Shown: one piece after another, positions 1 to 10,411 of the stretch
Numbering within the stretch: the stretch's first letter is position 1
How the letters are laid out: every line of letters starts with the position of its first letter
Assembly: GCF_026212465.1 (NCBI RefSeq)
Contig: NC_080050.1
Span: forward strand, 3,720,644-3,784,643
Reading direction: 5' to 3'
Length of the DNA stretch: 64,000 bases
Source of the DNA: Amaranthus tricolor
Lineage: Eukaryota > Streptophyta > Magnoliopsida > Caryophyllales > Amaranthaceae
The notes under the pieces: generated by a model
Seen by the model: the letters and a program-made list of their open reading frames with translations, nothing else
Databases searched by the model: none
Told to the model about the DNA's origin: nothing
Position numbers and translations under genes: made by a program

Positions 1-959
1 TCATTAAAAATTAAATAGATGAATGATTCATTAAGGCTGGGAAGTTCGATTTGTTTAGCACACGGGTTATCCGTTTTCTCTTTGTCTACCATTTTAATTT
101 TGAGTTTTGTCTATACTCTGTAGGGATGGTTATTAGAGTTGGCAAAACTATATAATGATTCCATTTTATATTCGAATTGAAAATTCGAATATCGAATATG
201 GACTCAGATATCAATTTTTGAGATTCAGACATCAGAACATCCGATAATTTTTTAGTAGTTGAATATCAGATATTAGATTTCACACTTTTCTTTATTTTTC
301 CCTTATTCACTACTCACTCATATTCACTAATATTGTCTAATTTGACTTTTGCACATTTGTTAACACATATATTCAATCGCAAATATCACAAATTATGTTT
401 AATTAACAATTATCGAATGTTAGATTTTAATAAAACTTATATCGAAACGAATCAAAAAAAAATCCCACTTACCCATAATTTAACTTAAAAATTATTAAGA
501 ATAATAATAGTGAATAAAATGAAGTATTTTTCAGAATTGTCTCTCTTGAATTATGGTCCTCACTCCTCACATTAAATGTCATACACAAATATGACTCACT
601 TTTTTTTAACTCACTTGTTATTTGTGTTATTCACTAAATATATTAATATTATATATTTATTATAGGTTAATTTTTTAATATTACAAAATAAGTTAAGAAA
701 ATGAAAGAAATAAATAAAAATTGAATTCAAGACTTTTAACGGACAACTTGTTTCAAATGAGGATAACTCAAGGCATGTAAAAGAGGTCAAAATCAAAGGA
801 TGCAAAGGTCCAAAGAACATCAACACATCATTCTCATCACAAGCAAGAAATATCTAAAATCATATGCAAGATATTTACTTTCTCATGCTAAAACCTAAAA
901 CACACAAAATAAATTAAAAAAAAGCCTCTTAATTTGTTTTCTGAAAAAAAAAAAAAAAA
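1..959. other. Upstream intergenic region, AT-rich
   Basis: I see no gene here. The sequence is AT-rich with several short A/T runs and ends in a long A run directly before the first ATG of the dienelactone-hydrolase-family gene. The last 100-150 bases probably hold that gene's leader and promoter. I could not assign a convincing TATA box. Confidence 0.6.
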
Positions 960-2745
960 ATGAATTTCATCTGTAAAATGGAGTTGGCTTCTCCAACTTG
1001 GGCTAAGTTTCCCAAAATATTAAGCACAAAGGAATCCAAATTCTGTGTGTATACCTCATTATGCCCAAGTTCAAGCTTGCCTTCATCATCTTCTTCATTG
1101 CTTCTTAGCTCTGTATGTTCCTATAACCTCCTTTTCCTTTTTTATTTATTTTTTTGGTTGCAAACTAATGCATTTTTCCATTCTTTAGTTTTGAATTATA
1201 ATTTACTATGATATAATAATTAAATTAATCATATGTATTAGCTCGTTTATCTGAAGTTGCAAATAATTTTATTATCTAAATCATTCGTTTTGTTTATAGA
1301 TAAGATTATGTATATATAACTTTCAAATCTGAAACAAGTTAGAGGCTCAATAATAGATATATGTGCTCCTACACAGTCCTATTATATGTGCATATAAGCG
1401 TATAAACATGAGTATTTTTTAATCATTTTAATAGGTTCTGGAAAATAAGAAAGAGATTAACAATGTGTTTGGACAAAGACGAATAGACAAAAAGAAAGAG
1501 TAAGGATTTGAAAGAATGAAAAATTCCTTGTTTGGATAATAAAAGGGAGGGATTGGAGAGAAAACATAAATAAATTTTATTAAGAATACAATCTCTCCTA
1601 ACATGAAAAAATTTAACACAAAACACTCATTTTTCCTTCATTTTCCCTTTTTACCCTTCCTTCCCTTTCTCTTCCCTCCCTTCCTATTCTCCTTCCCCTT
1701 CTTTTTTTTTTTCTTCTAATTTGTTATTCCAAACATATTGTAAATGATAAATAATTGCATATTTTTGGATTAACAAAAAAGTGGGTCCAAATTTTCATAA
1801 AAATGGCATACTGTGTGTGACAGTTGAATTCCTTGACCGTGAAGCTTCAGTGTTCTTACAGAAAGGAGGCAATTTGGTATCAAGGAAACATTCAGCATCT
1901 GCAATACGCAATAGTCAACTTAAGGTGGAAGAACAAGACTTAGATGCAGAAGCTTGTGAGTTGGTTAATGGGACAGAACTCAAAATAGGAGAAGGTGAAG
2001 ATGCACTTCATGCCTATCTCTTCCAAGCTGTCAAGAACAACAATGGTGCCGGAATTCTGCTTTTGTCCGATGTATTAGGGTTTCAGGATTCCTATACTCG
2101 GGATTTTTCCTACCGTGTTGCCTGCAATGGGTACAAGTACGTATCTCATTCGTGATTTTGTGTTTTGTCTGTTGGTTGTTTGAATGTCGAGACTTTGATT
2201 ATGTTTGAAATTGCAGCGTTTTAGTGCCAGATCTTTTCCGGGGCAATCCATGGTCGAAGGACCGACCACAAGCTCAGTATGACGAGTGGCGAGCCACACA
2301 AGATCAAAACACGGTTGCAGAAGATATAGCAACAGCAACAAAATGGATGGTTGACGAGTTCATGGCTGCAGAATCGTCGACAAAACTAGGGGTAGTTGGG
2401 TTCTGCTACGGAGGTAGTCGGGTTCTGGAAGTCCTAGCAGGAGACCACGATTCTGTTTTCGGCGCAGGTGTTTCCTTCTATGGGGCAAACATTGATTCAT
2501 CTGTAGTTCGAAATGTCAAGGTACCGGTTCTGTTGGTAGCGGGTGATAACGACCCTCTTTGTCCGGTTGATAAGCTCAACGAGATTGGAGACACCGTTGG
2601 GATGAACTCGAAGGTAGTAGTTTTTAAGGGTCGAGGACATGCATTTGTCCATAGACCTGAATCTGCTGAAGAAGACGCGGATGCAGAGGAAGCTTTCACA
2701 ATCATGAGAAATTGGCTGCATAATAAGTTGCTAGAAAAGGCGTAA
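960..2745 (+). CDS. Dienelactone hydrolase family protein, probably plastid-targeted
   Basis: Three exons are inferred: 960-1112, 1862-2136 and 2217-2745, giving 318 residues. Both introns are GT-AG and the phases fit (0, then 2). An in-frame ATG at 978 would give 312 residues. Residues 1 to about 70 are Ser/Thr-rich and poor in acidic residues, like a chloroplast transit peptide. The alpha/beta-hydrolase body follows. The nucleophile Cys206 lies in GFCYGG, the acid is probably Asp255 in GDNDPL, and His284 lies in GRGHAFVHRP, the Cys-Asp-His triad of this family. Known members hydrolyse dienelactones or related esters; the plant substrate is not settled. It resembles Arabidopsis At2g32520-type proteins as I remember them. 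No frame damage is seen. Intron 1 holds a fold-back MITE. The gene is tail-to-tail with the MIC10-like gene, 356 bp between stop codons. Confidence 0.88.
1459..1736. repeat. Fold-back MITE with TGTTTGGA ends, in intron 1
   Basis: The segment starts TGTTTGGA and ends TCCAAACA. The left half is purine-rich (aaaagaaagagtaagg, gggagggattgg) and the right half pyrimidine-rich (cccttccttccctttctc), so the strand can fold back on itself. The same design occurs in intron 2 of both transporter genes (about 51345-51625 and 63045-63305). It is probably a non-autonomous hAT-type MITE; the target duplication was not resolved. Confidence 0.5.
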
Positions 2746-3101
2746 GTTGCCTAATACAATTCTATGCGCCTCGTTTATACTCGTAAGGTACAAGCATCAA
2801 AGGAAAGAAATGTAAACTAGACATATTTCACTACAAGATCCGAGCAAATAAGCTATAAGATCTTATTTCTCCCTTTTTTTCCAATTTCCATTCTCTTGAT
2901 TGGAACTCCAAATCATTAGTAAGATTACAACACAAAAGGAATAGTTTCATGATAAAATTTGCAGTACATTAGGGGTACAAATACAATGACCCATCAAAAC
3001 AATTTTAGGTACTACAATTGGAATATTAAAAAAGAGTGAAATGAAGTGAAGTAACAAGCCACCCTCACTGATTCTTCCATATATGTAATGCGACTCCGGA
3101 G
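2746..3101. other. Convergent 3' ends of two genes
   Basis: This 356-bp stretch lies between the stop codons of the hydrolase gene (+) and the MIC10-like gene (-) and must hold both 3' untranslated regions. There is no ORF of interest. No canonical AATAAA stands out on either strand. Confidence 0.5.
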
Positions 3102-6100
3102 TCATTCTTGGGCATCCTGAAATGAACGAAAAGTTGGTAAACATTGACACTAGAAATACAGTTGTGAATTGTGATCATGAAGAACCTTGCAGCATACGTA
3201 AAAATACCGAACTAGAATTCGGAGCATATGAAATACCAAAAGCATAGACCAGTATCAACCAAATCGACAAAAATAAAAGAGAAAGTCACGAGTCATGACA
3301 AAAAAGTGTTCTTTCTCATTCAACCACATTCACACCTCCATATGTAGATTTAACCACTTCATAACTCATTGAACCAAGGGAGAAATGAATCAAGCAATGA
3401 AGAAATATATGATAAAGAGCACACAATACAACATCCCCCGGTTAGCAAATTGATACCCATCCCTACATCGATGGTCTTATAAACACAACATGAACACTTA
3501 AGATTTGATATAAACTTGATCTAATGTGGGTAAAAACTATATAACTCCATCAAGATAAAGCCACCTAGAAGTGTAGGCGTAAGTTCTCTTCCAGAAGTAT
3601 TCTAATAAGCTCAGCGTTTGAAGTCCATTGAAAGTTTGCAACAATCAGTTACAAGCTTCAATAGCTACTCTTAACAGATTCTCAAATTGACAGTAATACT
3701 GTACTATGAGTAGCTAATCCTACCACCTTCATTGTTACAACTTACAAGCTTAGTATTAAAAAGCGCAAGGCACACCAAGGCGCAAAAGGTCCTTAGAGCC
3801 TAGACGCAAAGCACAGGGCGAGGACGTGAGCTTTTTGTAGGCGAGGTACACTTTTTCACCAAAGCTTAAAAAATCAATTTTAAAACAAATATAATACTTC
3901 AAACAACAAGATATTCATATTTTAGTATCAACAAGTTTGAAAACATTCATTATCCTTATGGTAAATACCACTTTAACACAAAACTATTATACTTTCTATT
4001 TCTATATTTATATATGGAAAGTTAAAGTTAAAAAATCATCATATAATAATCCAGAAATTGCAATACAAACGAAAAAGGGAGGTTTGTGATGATTTTTCAA
4101 TCTTTTCTACTAGGTAATCTAGTATCCTTAGGCATGAAGATAATCAATTCGGTCGTTGTGGTCGGACTCTATTATGGATTTCTGACCACATTCTCCATAG
4201 GGCCCTCTTATCTCTTCCTTCTCCGATCTCAGGTTATGGAAGAAGGAGAAGAAGGAACCGAGAAGAAGGTATCAGCAACAACTGGTTTTATTATGGGACA
4301 GCTCATGATGTTCATATCGATCTATTATACGCCTCTGCATCTAGCATTGGGTAGACCTCATACAATAACTGTCCTAGCTCTACCCTATCTTTTGTTTCAT
4401 TTCTTCTGGAACAATCACAAACACTTTTTTGATTATGGATCTACTAGCAGAAATTCAATGCGTAATCTCAGCATTCAATGTGTATTCCTGAATAATCTCA
4501 TTTTTCAATTATTCAACTATTTCATTTTACCAAGTTCAACGTTAGCCAGATTAGTCAACATTTATATGTTTCGATGCAACAACAAGATGTTATTTGTAAC
4601 AAGTAGTTTTGTTGGTTGGTTAATTGGTCACATTTTATTCATGAAATGGGTTGGATTGGTATTAGTCTGGATACAGCAAAATCATTCTATTCGATCTAAT
4701 AAGTACCTTGTGTCAGAATTGAGAAATTCTATGGCTCGAATCTTTAGTATTCTCTTCTTTATTACCTGTGTCTACTATTTAGGCAGAATGCCGTCACCTA
4801 TTTTTACTAAAAAACTGAAAGAAACCCCAGAAACGAAAGAAAGTGAGGAAGAAACAGAACAGGAAGAAGAGGGATTCACCGAAGAAGATCCTTCTCCTTC
4901 CCTTTTTTCGGAAGAAAAGGAGGATCCGGACAAAATCCAAATCGATGAAATGGAAAAGATCCGAGTGAATGGAAAGGACAAAACAAAGGATGAATTCCAC
5001 TTGCACTTAAAAGAAGCATGCTATAAAAATAGCCCAACTTCGTTAGAAATACTTAAAGAAGAAAAGAAAAACTTCTTCGGGTTTGAAAAATCCCTTCTTT
5101 TTCTTCTTTTCGACTATAAACGTTGGAATCGTCCAACGCGATATATAAAAAACAATCGATTTGAAAATGCGGTAAGAAATGAAATGTCACAATATTTTTT
5201 TTATACATGTCAAAATGATGGAAAACAAAGAATTTCTTTTACATATCCACCCAGTTTATCAATTTTCTGGGAAATGATACAAAGAAAGATTTCTTTGGAT
5301 ACAACAGAAAAATTCTTATATGATATGATGAACTATCCAATAATTGGATTTCTACAAATGAACAAAAAAGAAACAGTTTAAGCAATGAATTAAATAATAG
5401 AATTACGGTTCTAGACAAAGACATTTTTTATATAGATGTACTCGATAAAAAAACAAGATTATGCTTAGAAAACAAAATAGTAAATTAATAAAAAAATGGA
5501 TACATAGAATAAATACCAAAAAAGATACGAGGAGATTCGACCCCCTCCTACATACTTAATACCCTCCCCTACAAAAAAACTGGTAACACCAAAACCATTC
5601 GGAATCCCATCAATTATTCGTCTATCAAAAGCAGAAATTAGTTCAGCTAAAGCTCTTACACCCTTAATTAAGAATATTTCATAAAAAGCATCTATATAAC
5701 CGCGGTTAGCAGACCAATTATATATTATATTTAATATTTTGTCCCCAAAAACTCTCTTTTGACCTTTTTTATCAAATGAATTGACTTAGAAGAGTTCCCA
5801 CGGTTATTTTCTTCTTCACATGCTTTTTGTTTTTCTTAAAGAAGCAACAATTTCTCAAACTTCATATTCAAGTAAATTTGGGTTTCGAGTTTTATTTTTT
5901 TACTAACAAACAAGTACAAGTTAATTACCCAACCCAACGAGGCGCATGCCTCTTGTAGTGGGCTTTGCCTCACCTAGTCGAGGCGTTTTCATCCGAGCCT
6001 GAGCTCAAGGCGCACAAGGCGCAAAGCAAGGCGCGCGTTTTTAAAACTAAGTTTACAAGTCACCAAGTCCTATACGAAGAGACGACATTTCCATGATGAT

Positions 6101-9100
6101 ATGCATACCAATTCAAGTGAGAGAAATACCCTTATATCCTTAGTTGAAGGCACTAACTGCAATACGTTTCAAAGCAGATCTAGGTTATAACTTCAATCAA
6201 ATACCAAAAGCTTTCAACGGACTACTAAATCTCTGACCGTCTAAGAGTATATCTCATGAATCTACTTTTAACAGAAGAAGGTATAGTAATAAAAGTGCCC
6301 CTCTCAAAAAACAGATAAGGTTAATTAAATACATTTACACTTTTAATAGAACGTGTCAATAAAAGCAAAAGAACTTTAACTTATAATTCATATAGGTCAA
6401 ATGTAGTATTCCTAATTCCAACATGGCCACAAATAACCCAAATGGAAGTTCGATCAGGAGATATGAGTTCAAAGAAACAGTGAGAAAGAAGAAAATCACC
6501 TGGGAAACAGGAACATCAGAAACAAAAGATGCCCCCAAACTTTCTGCAGGACTATCAAATAATCTGGAGCAGTCTGTGTAAGCAGATCCGAGACCTACTC
6601 CAGCACCAAAAGCCACAGAGGCCCAACGAGTCACAGGACTTCCTATAAACAAGCGAGGAACAATCCAATATCAATGCCTAAATAATTCTAAGGGGCACAA
6701 AGTAAGCTGACCATTTACAAACAAAGATAAATTCAACCAATGTTACGACTATAAGAATTGCAACACAATCCCTCAGGCTACAACTAGTCACTATAGCTGA
6801 TTCTTTCAAATATGAAAGTACTAATACAACCAAAACCGACACTTCTTGAAACCACAGGAAGATAAAAGAGATGCCAAAGCAACATCATAACTCTTAGCAA
6901 TAAACGACTAAAATTAGAGTAAGGCCTACGATTGGGTTGAATGGAGTTTTATAAGCATAGTGTATAAAAAAGGGTTCAATGTCAATAGGGTAAACAGGAT
7001 CATGCCTTGTTTATCTAGTGTAACTATAAAGTTCAAGTGTAATAGAAAAGTCATTGGTAATATTTACCCTGGTCGAGGGCTCCAACAAAGCAATCATATA
7101 CCGACTTCTTTCACACAATTGTCCAAAGGTGCGTTTAGTGGGTTAATTCATGGTGCAAGGATATGTAGAAGCTTTGTTACCTGAACTCTTCGCTTTACCT
7201 CAAGCACCCATGTTGGACCCTCAACGGACATGGGTATGACTCTTGTGTTTGGTAAATGTTTGAGTACTTTAGTTTAAAAAGCTCGAGGCACACCAAGGTA
7301 CCAAAGGTCTTTAGATTTTAGACACAAAGCGCAGGATGAAGGCTTTGTGTAAACGAGGCACACTTTTTCGCGAAAAAGCTTTAAAATCAATTTTAAAACA
7401 TATAAAATACTCAAAACAACATGGCATTCATATTTTAGAATCAACAAGCTCGAAAACGTTCATTATCATTGCAGTACACCTTTTAGCATATAAATATTAT
7501 AATGAGAATAGAAGAATACCTAAAAGTTATTTTCTTCTTCTTAACATGCTTTTTATTTTTTCTCAAAGAAGCAACGGTTTCTCGAACTTTATATTCAAGT
7601 AAATTTGGATTTTGAGTTTTTTTCTTTCAAATAAACAAGCATAAGTTGATTACCCAGCCCAATAAAGAGGCGCACTGAGTGCACAAGGCACGAAGCACAT
7701 TGAGGCGCCCAGGTCGCATGCCTTTGAGGTTGGCTTAGCCTCACCTAAGAAGGTAGTTTTCGCCAATTTGAAGGAGATGATACAAAAGAAGCTACAAGGA
7801 TGTAAGGTGCAAAGTAGAAAGCCGAGTTTTTTTTACCCAAATAAAACCTAGTCCAAACCTAATTACTCTAGTTTTATTAATTTCAATCCAAATCCAAAAC
7901 AAATTTAAAATTACGCCGAACCATTTTATTTAGGACTGCTCTGTGGGTGATTTTAAGCCTAGTAATGCGATATAAGCCTTTTTTCCATTATTCTCATTTT
8001 TTCAGCACTTAGAGATCTAAGAGATATAAAAGTAAGACAACTAAAACCCTAATTTTAATGAGAGAAAAGAGATTCCTCCACAGCTCTAATGCGTATTCGG
8101 CAGCGTGACGGTCTCAACAACTTTCTTCAAGTCTTCAACAACCGTCGACCGTCAACCATATCAGTTCGGATGCCACAAGCAAACTGCTTCTATGGTTTTC
8201 CGAAGTGGATTGACTATTCATATATAAAGTTTGAATTTACAGGGAAACCTTAAGAAGTTAGAACTAAAGATTTCAAATGAAGAATAGCCATAGGAGAAAG
8301 TAGATTTGAAAAATTAGCTCTATATTCATTCACTTCTCCCTCTATGTTGCTTGTTATATTGAATTTGTAAAGTTTTTAAAATCTAAATCTTCTATTACAT
8401 ATCCTACTACAAGTATTGACATTTTAATTTTTAAGCAAGATAATTCTACTAAAGCTTCTTTCACAATAAATTTATGATCACAAAAAAAGATTCCTTTGTC
8501 ATATTCTAAACTTCAGTCAAAATAATTCGGCTTGGGCTCTGGATTCTATTTTGTGAAAATAATTGTGGGTTGGTGCGAATAAATAAGATTTGGATTTGGT
8601 CCATAAAAGAAAACCAAAATAGTTATGGTTTGATTTGGATATTTTTGAAAAAACCAAACGTCCATTGAACTTTCACCCCTAAATGCCCATTTAACTAGTT
8701 TCTACTCACTAATAACATCAGGAATTGAAATGCAGTCCCTCCAGTTTCCAGGCTATAAAACTAGTTACTTATAGGTGATGCTTCAAAATATGAAAGTTGC
8801 TATCAACCAAAACAAACACCAATTGAAATCATAGGATTACAAGGATGTAAATGCAGCCTCATAGCATTAGTAAACCACTAAAAGATGCCCATAAATACCC
8901 AACATCTCACTATATTAAAACCATAACATTGAAAATACAAACAAATCTCATCATACATATGCAAGGATTTATCAATACCATAACAACTATCCTCAAATTC
9001 ATGGGAAATTTGTACTACAGCACTTTAACAAAACAAAATATAGTGTTAAGCCATTGCATAGATTAATCTAAATCAACCATCACCAAGTCAGCCAATAACC

Positions 9101-9474
9101 ACCAAAAAAATCTGAACTTTAGATCCGTAAAACAGTAATTGCAAACTACACAAACATCCCAAAACAACCCATCAACCAAAACTCAAATTAAACAATACCC
9201 AAAAACCAAAAACCAATAATCAACCCAAATTATCATCAAAAACCTAAATTTAAGCAATACATGAAAAAAAAAAAACTATCTTTGAAAATATCAAAACAAA
9301 TGAAGTATAAAAAATTAATAAGTCAAGTAAATATAAGAAGGGGAAATACTGACGGAAAAGGAGGAGGCCAGTAAAAGCGCCAGTAAGGGAGGAATAAACG
9401 AAGCGACGAAGGGAGAGATCAAGACAAGCATCCCATTTTGCATCCAAGTTGTATTCTTTTCTATTTTCCGCCAT
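3102..9474 (-). CDS. MIC10: MIC10-like subunit of the mitochondrial MICOS complex
   Basis: Three exons are inferred on the minus strand: 9474-9354, 6642-6500 and 3116-3102. They encode 92 residues, the usual size for the family. The first exon starts [15 protein letters not shown], the hallmark of plant MIC10/DUF543 proteins. Membrane segment 1 is about residues 25-41, with a GAFTG turn. Segment 2, about residues 46-62, carries the GxGxGxG motif (Gly53, 55, 57, 59) that known MIC10 proteins need to oligomerise and bend the inner mitochondrial membrane at crista junctions. The last exon adds only four codons (DAQE) and the stop. Introns are large (2711 and 3383 bp) for so small a gene, because repeats and plastid DNA have accumulated in them. 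Exon phases fit and no frame damage is seen. Confidence 0.88.
4089..5488 (+). pseudogene. ycf1: Plastid ycf1 (TIC214) 5' fragment, nuclear copy
   Basis: The frame opens at 4089 ([14 protein letters not shown], with a GTG codon just upstream) and is open to 5381. It covers the N-terminal membrane-segment part and the acidic stretch ([20 protein letters not shown]) of Ycf1, the Tic214 subunit of the plastid inner-envelope protein import complex. Full-length Ycf1 is usually well over 1500 residues; only about 430-465 are here, as in the truncated plastome copy at the inverted repeat border. TATGA is tandemly duplicated at 5319-5328. Removing one unit in thought restores the family reading frame, which runs on to a stop at 5486-5488. 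The duplication thus explains the shifted end of the open frame. There is no reason to expect expression in the nucleus. Confidence 0.85.
5465..5785 (-). pseudogene. ndhF: Plastid ndhF 3' end, nuclear copy
   Basis: Read on the minus strand from 5785, 106 codons and a stop (5467-5465) are open. They match the C-terminus of NdhF, the antiporter-like subunit of the plastid NADH dehydrogenase-like complex: [34 protein letters not shown] and [17 protein letters not shown] can be read. No frameshift is seen in this part. Most of the gene (5' part) is missing and sequence changes abruptly to nuclear repeat at 5788. Confidence 0.85.
6740..6912. repeat. Diverged direct repeat, unit 1, in MIC10 intron 1
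   Basis: About 170 bp align in the same orientation with 8712-8884. Shared blocks include TCCCTC, ACTAGT, CAAAATATGAAAG-like and CCAAAAC followed by ACAC. The offset is about 1972 bp. The interval between holds hAT-like copy B and unclassified sequence. Confidence 0.5.
7267..7851. mobile_element. hAT-like non-autonomous element (copy B)
   Basis: It starts CTTTAGTTTAAAAAGCTCGAGG and runs collinear with copy A across the position where plastid DNA sits in copy A: TTCATATTTTAGAATCAACAAG-like sequence on one side and TATTCAAGTAAATTTGG on the other. It therefore gives the pre-insertion state of copy A. The right end is diverged and I could not find a matching target duplication, so that border is approximate. 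No protein is encoded. Confidence 0.55.
8712..8884. repeat. Diverged direct repeat, unit 2, in MIC10 intron 1
   Basis: Partner of the unit at 6740-6912, same orientation. Between 7852 and 8711 I see no coding sequence, only AT-rich intron. Confidence 0.5.
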
Positions 9475-9716
9475 TGTACAGAATTTCTTCTTCTTCCTTT
9501 GATTTTCTGCTTTTTATTGAAAAATTGTTTGCTTCTCTTTTGTTTTTCGTTGAATGGAATATGTTTCTTCGGACTTCTTGAGGATCAGAAAACAAGGGTA
9601 TTGGCAATTTCTTGTGTTATATGTTTGCTTCCCTTTTAACAATTATGGGCCTTTGATGTTTTCGGACTACATAATTATGCAAGGAGTACGGCCCAATCCG
9701 TTAGGTTAGTACATAG

Positions 9717-10179
9717 TAGTTAGCCGAGTATTTAAAAAAAATAAGACAAATAAACAACTTAAATTCCAAAATAAGCTCCGTGAAAACTTATTTCCCAAAA
9801 TAAGCGTCCGTACATCCAAACCAGTGGTTTGGATAAGTCGCTGTTAGTAACAGCGAAAGAGGAAAAAAAAAATTAAAACCCCAAAGTCGCTGTTAGTAAC
9901 AGCGAATGAGGAAAAAAAAAAATTAAAACCCCAAAGTCGCTGTTAGTAACAGCGACTTTAAGGTTAACTGATAACTTCTTAATCTCGTAGGTTGGAATGA
10001 GGAAGTAACTGAGAACTGAAAACTTAATAAACATTAAGTCGCTATTACTAACAGCGACTTATACCAAACCTAAGTTTGGATGTACGGACGCTTATTTTGG
10101 GAATTAAGTTTTCACGGAGCTTATTTTGGGAAAAAAGTTGTTCAATTGTCTTATTTTTTTCAAATTTTCGTAGTTAGCC
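9717..10179. mobile_element. Small Mutator-type element with perfect 9-bp target duplication
   Basis: The element is 9726-10170 (445 bp), flanked by TAGTTAGCC at 9717-9725 and 10171-10179, identical at all nine bases; a 9-bp duplication is typical of Mutator elements. The terminal inverted repeats are about 90 bp long and share AAAATAAGCTCCGTGAAAAC and AAAATAAGCGTCCGTACATC. They match the termini of the 6-kb element at 53976-59987. Inside are four copies of the near-palindrome CGCTGTTAGTAACAGCG or its variant (9837-9857, 9886-9906, 9936-9956, 10038-10058), the first three in a tandem array of 49-50 bp units. There is no coding capacity, so it would depend on a transposase in trans. Confidence 0.85.
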
Positions 10180-10277
10180 TCTCACGTTTGATGTATGTAG
10201 CAATTTCATTGTTATATGGATCAAATAGTTGAATAATAAAAATTGTAAGTATATATACTATGGTTTTTTTATTTCAG

Positions 10278-10411
10278 TCCATCTTGTATGAGACCATCTC
10301 ACGGTGAAACGAGTTTAAAATAAGAAGTTATAAGCTAAAAGTTTTTATTATTGGTCTTTTTGACTCAAATATAAGACATATCTCACGGATATACCGTCTC
10401 ATACAAGAAGT
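10278..10411. repeat. MITE-like palindromic element (CTTGTATGAGACGGT family)
   Basis: The ends are inverted copies of CTTGTATGAGACCAT/GGT and the middle carries AGTTATAAGCTAAAAGTTT. A full second copy lies inverted at 46992-47123. Partial copies are seen near 12597-12645, 25319-25352 and 26950-26975. Size is about 135 bp; no protein. Confidence 0.6.

Larger units (their letters stand above)
3992..5787. other. Nuclear plastid DNA insert (NUPT) over an IR/single-copy junction
   Basis: About 1.8 kb of plastid DNA holds a ycf1 leader, the 5' part of ycf1 (+) and the 3' end of ndhF (-). The two frames overlap tail-to-tail at 5465-5488. This order and overlap is that of the plastome border between inverted repeat B and the small single-copy region, where a truncated ycf1 meets ndhF. 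The borders are sharp: to the left (about 3991) and right (from 5788) the sequence is nuclear repeat copy A. The insert sits in intron 2 of the MIC10-like gene. Confidence 0.85.
3749..6051. mobile_element. hAT-like non-autonomous element (copy A), split by plastid DNA
   Basis: The ends are inverted repeats: CTTAGTATTAAAAAGCGC at the left and the complement of CTTAGTTTTAAAAACGCGC at the right. Eight-base flanks match as a target duplication, CTTACAAG (3741-3748) and TTTACAAG (6052-6059), with 7 of 8 identical, which suits the hAT superfamily. The native parts are 3749-3991 and 5788-6051, about 507 bp in all, rich in AAGGCGCAC-type motifs. They align with copy B at 7267-7851. Everything between is plastid DNA. 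No transposase is present. Confidence 0.65.

Noticed and set aside
960..1211. Exon 1 of the hydrolase gene continuing to 1211
   Set aside because: The family resumes at 1862 in matching phase from a GT at 1113; residues after 51 are low-complexity and do not match the family.
4775..5424. Open frames on the minus strand inside the ycf1 fragment
   Set aside because: They are shadows of the plastid reading frame; the plus strand matches Ycf1 throughout.
6960..7184. 74-codon ORF in MIC10 intron 1
   Set aside because: It has no recognisable domain and lies in repeat-rich intron sequence.
9837..9956. Possible CRISPR array from three evenly spaced repeats
   Set aside because: It is a tandem duplication of 49-50 bp inside a plant Mutator-type element, with near-identical spacers.
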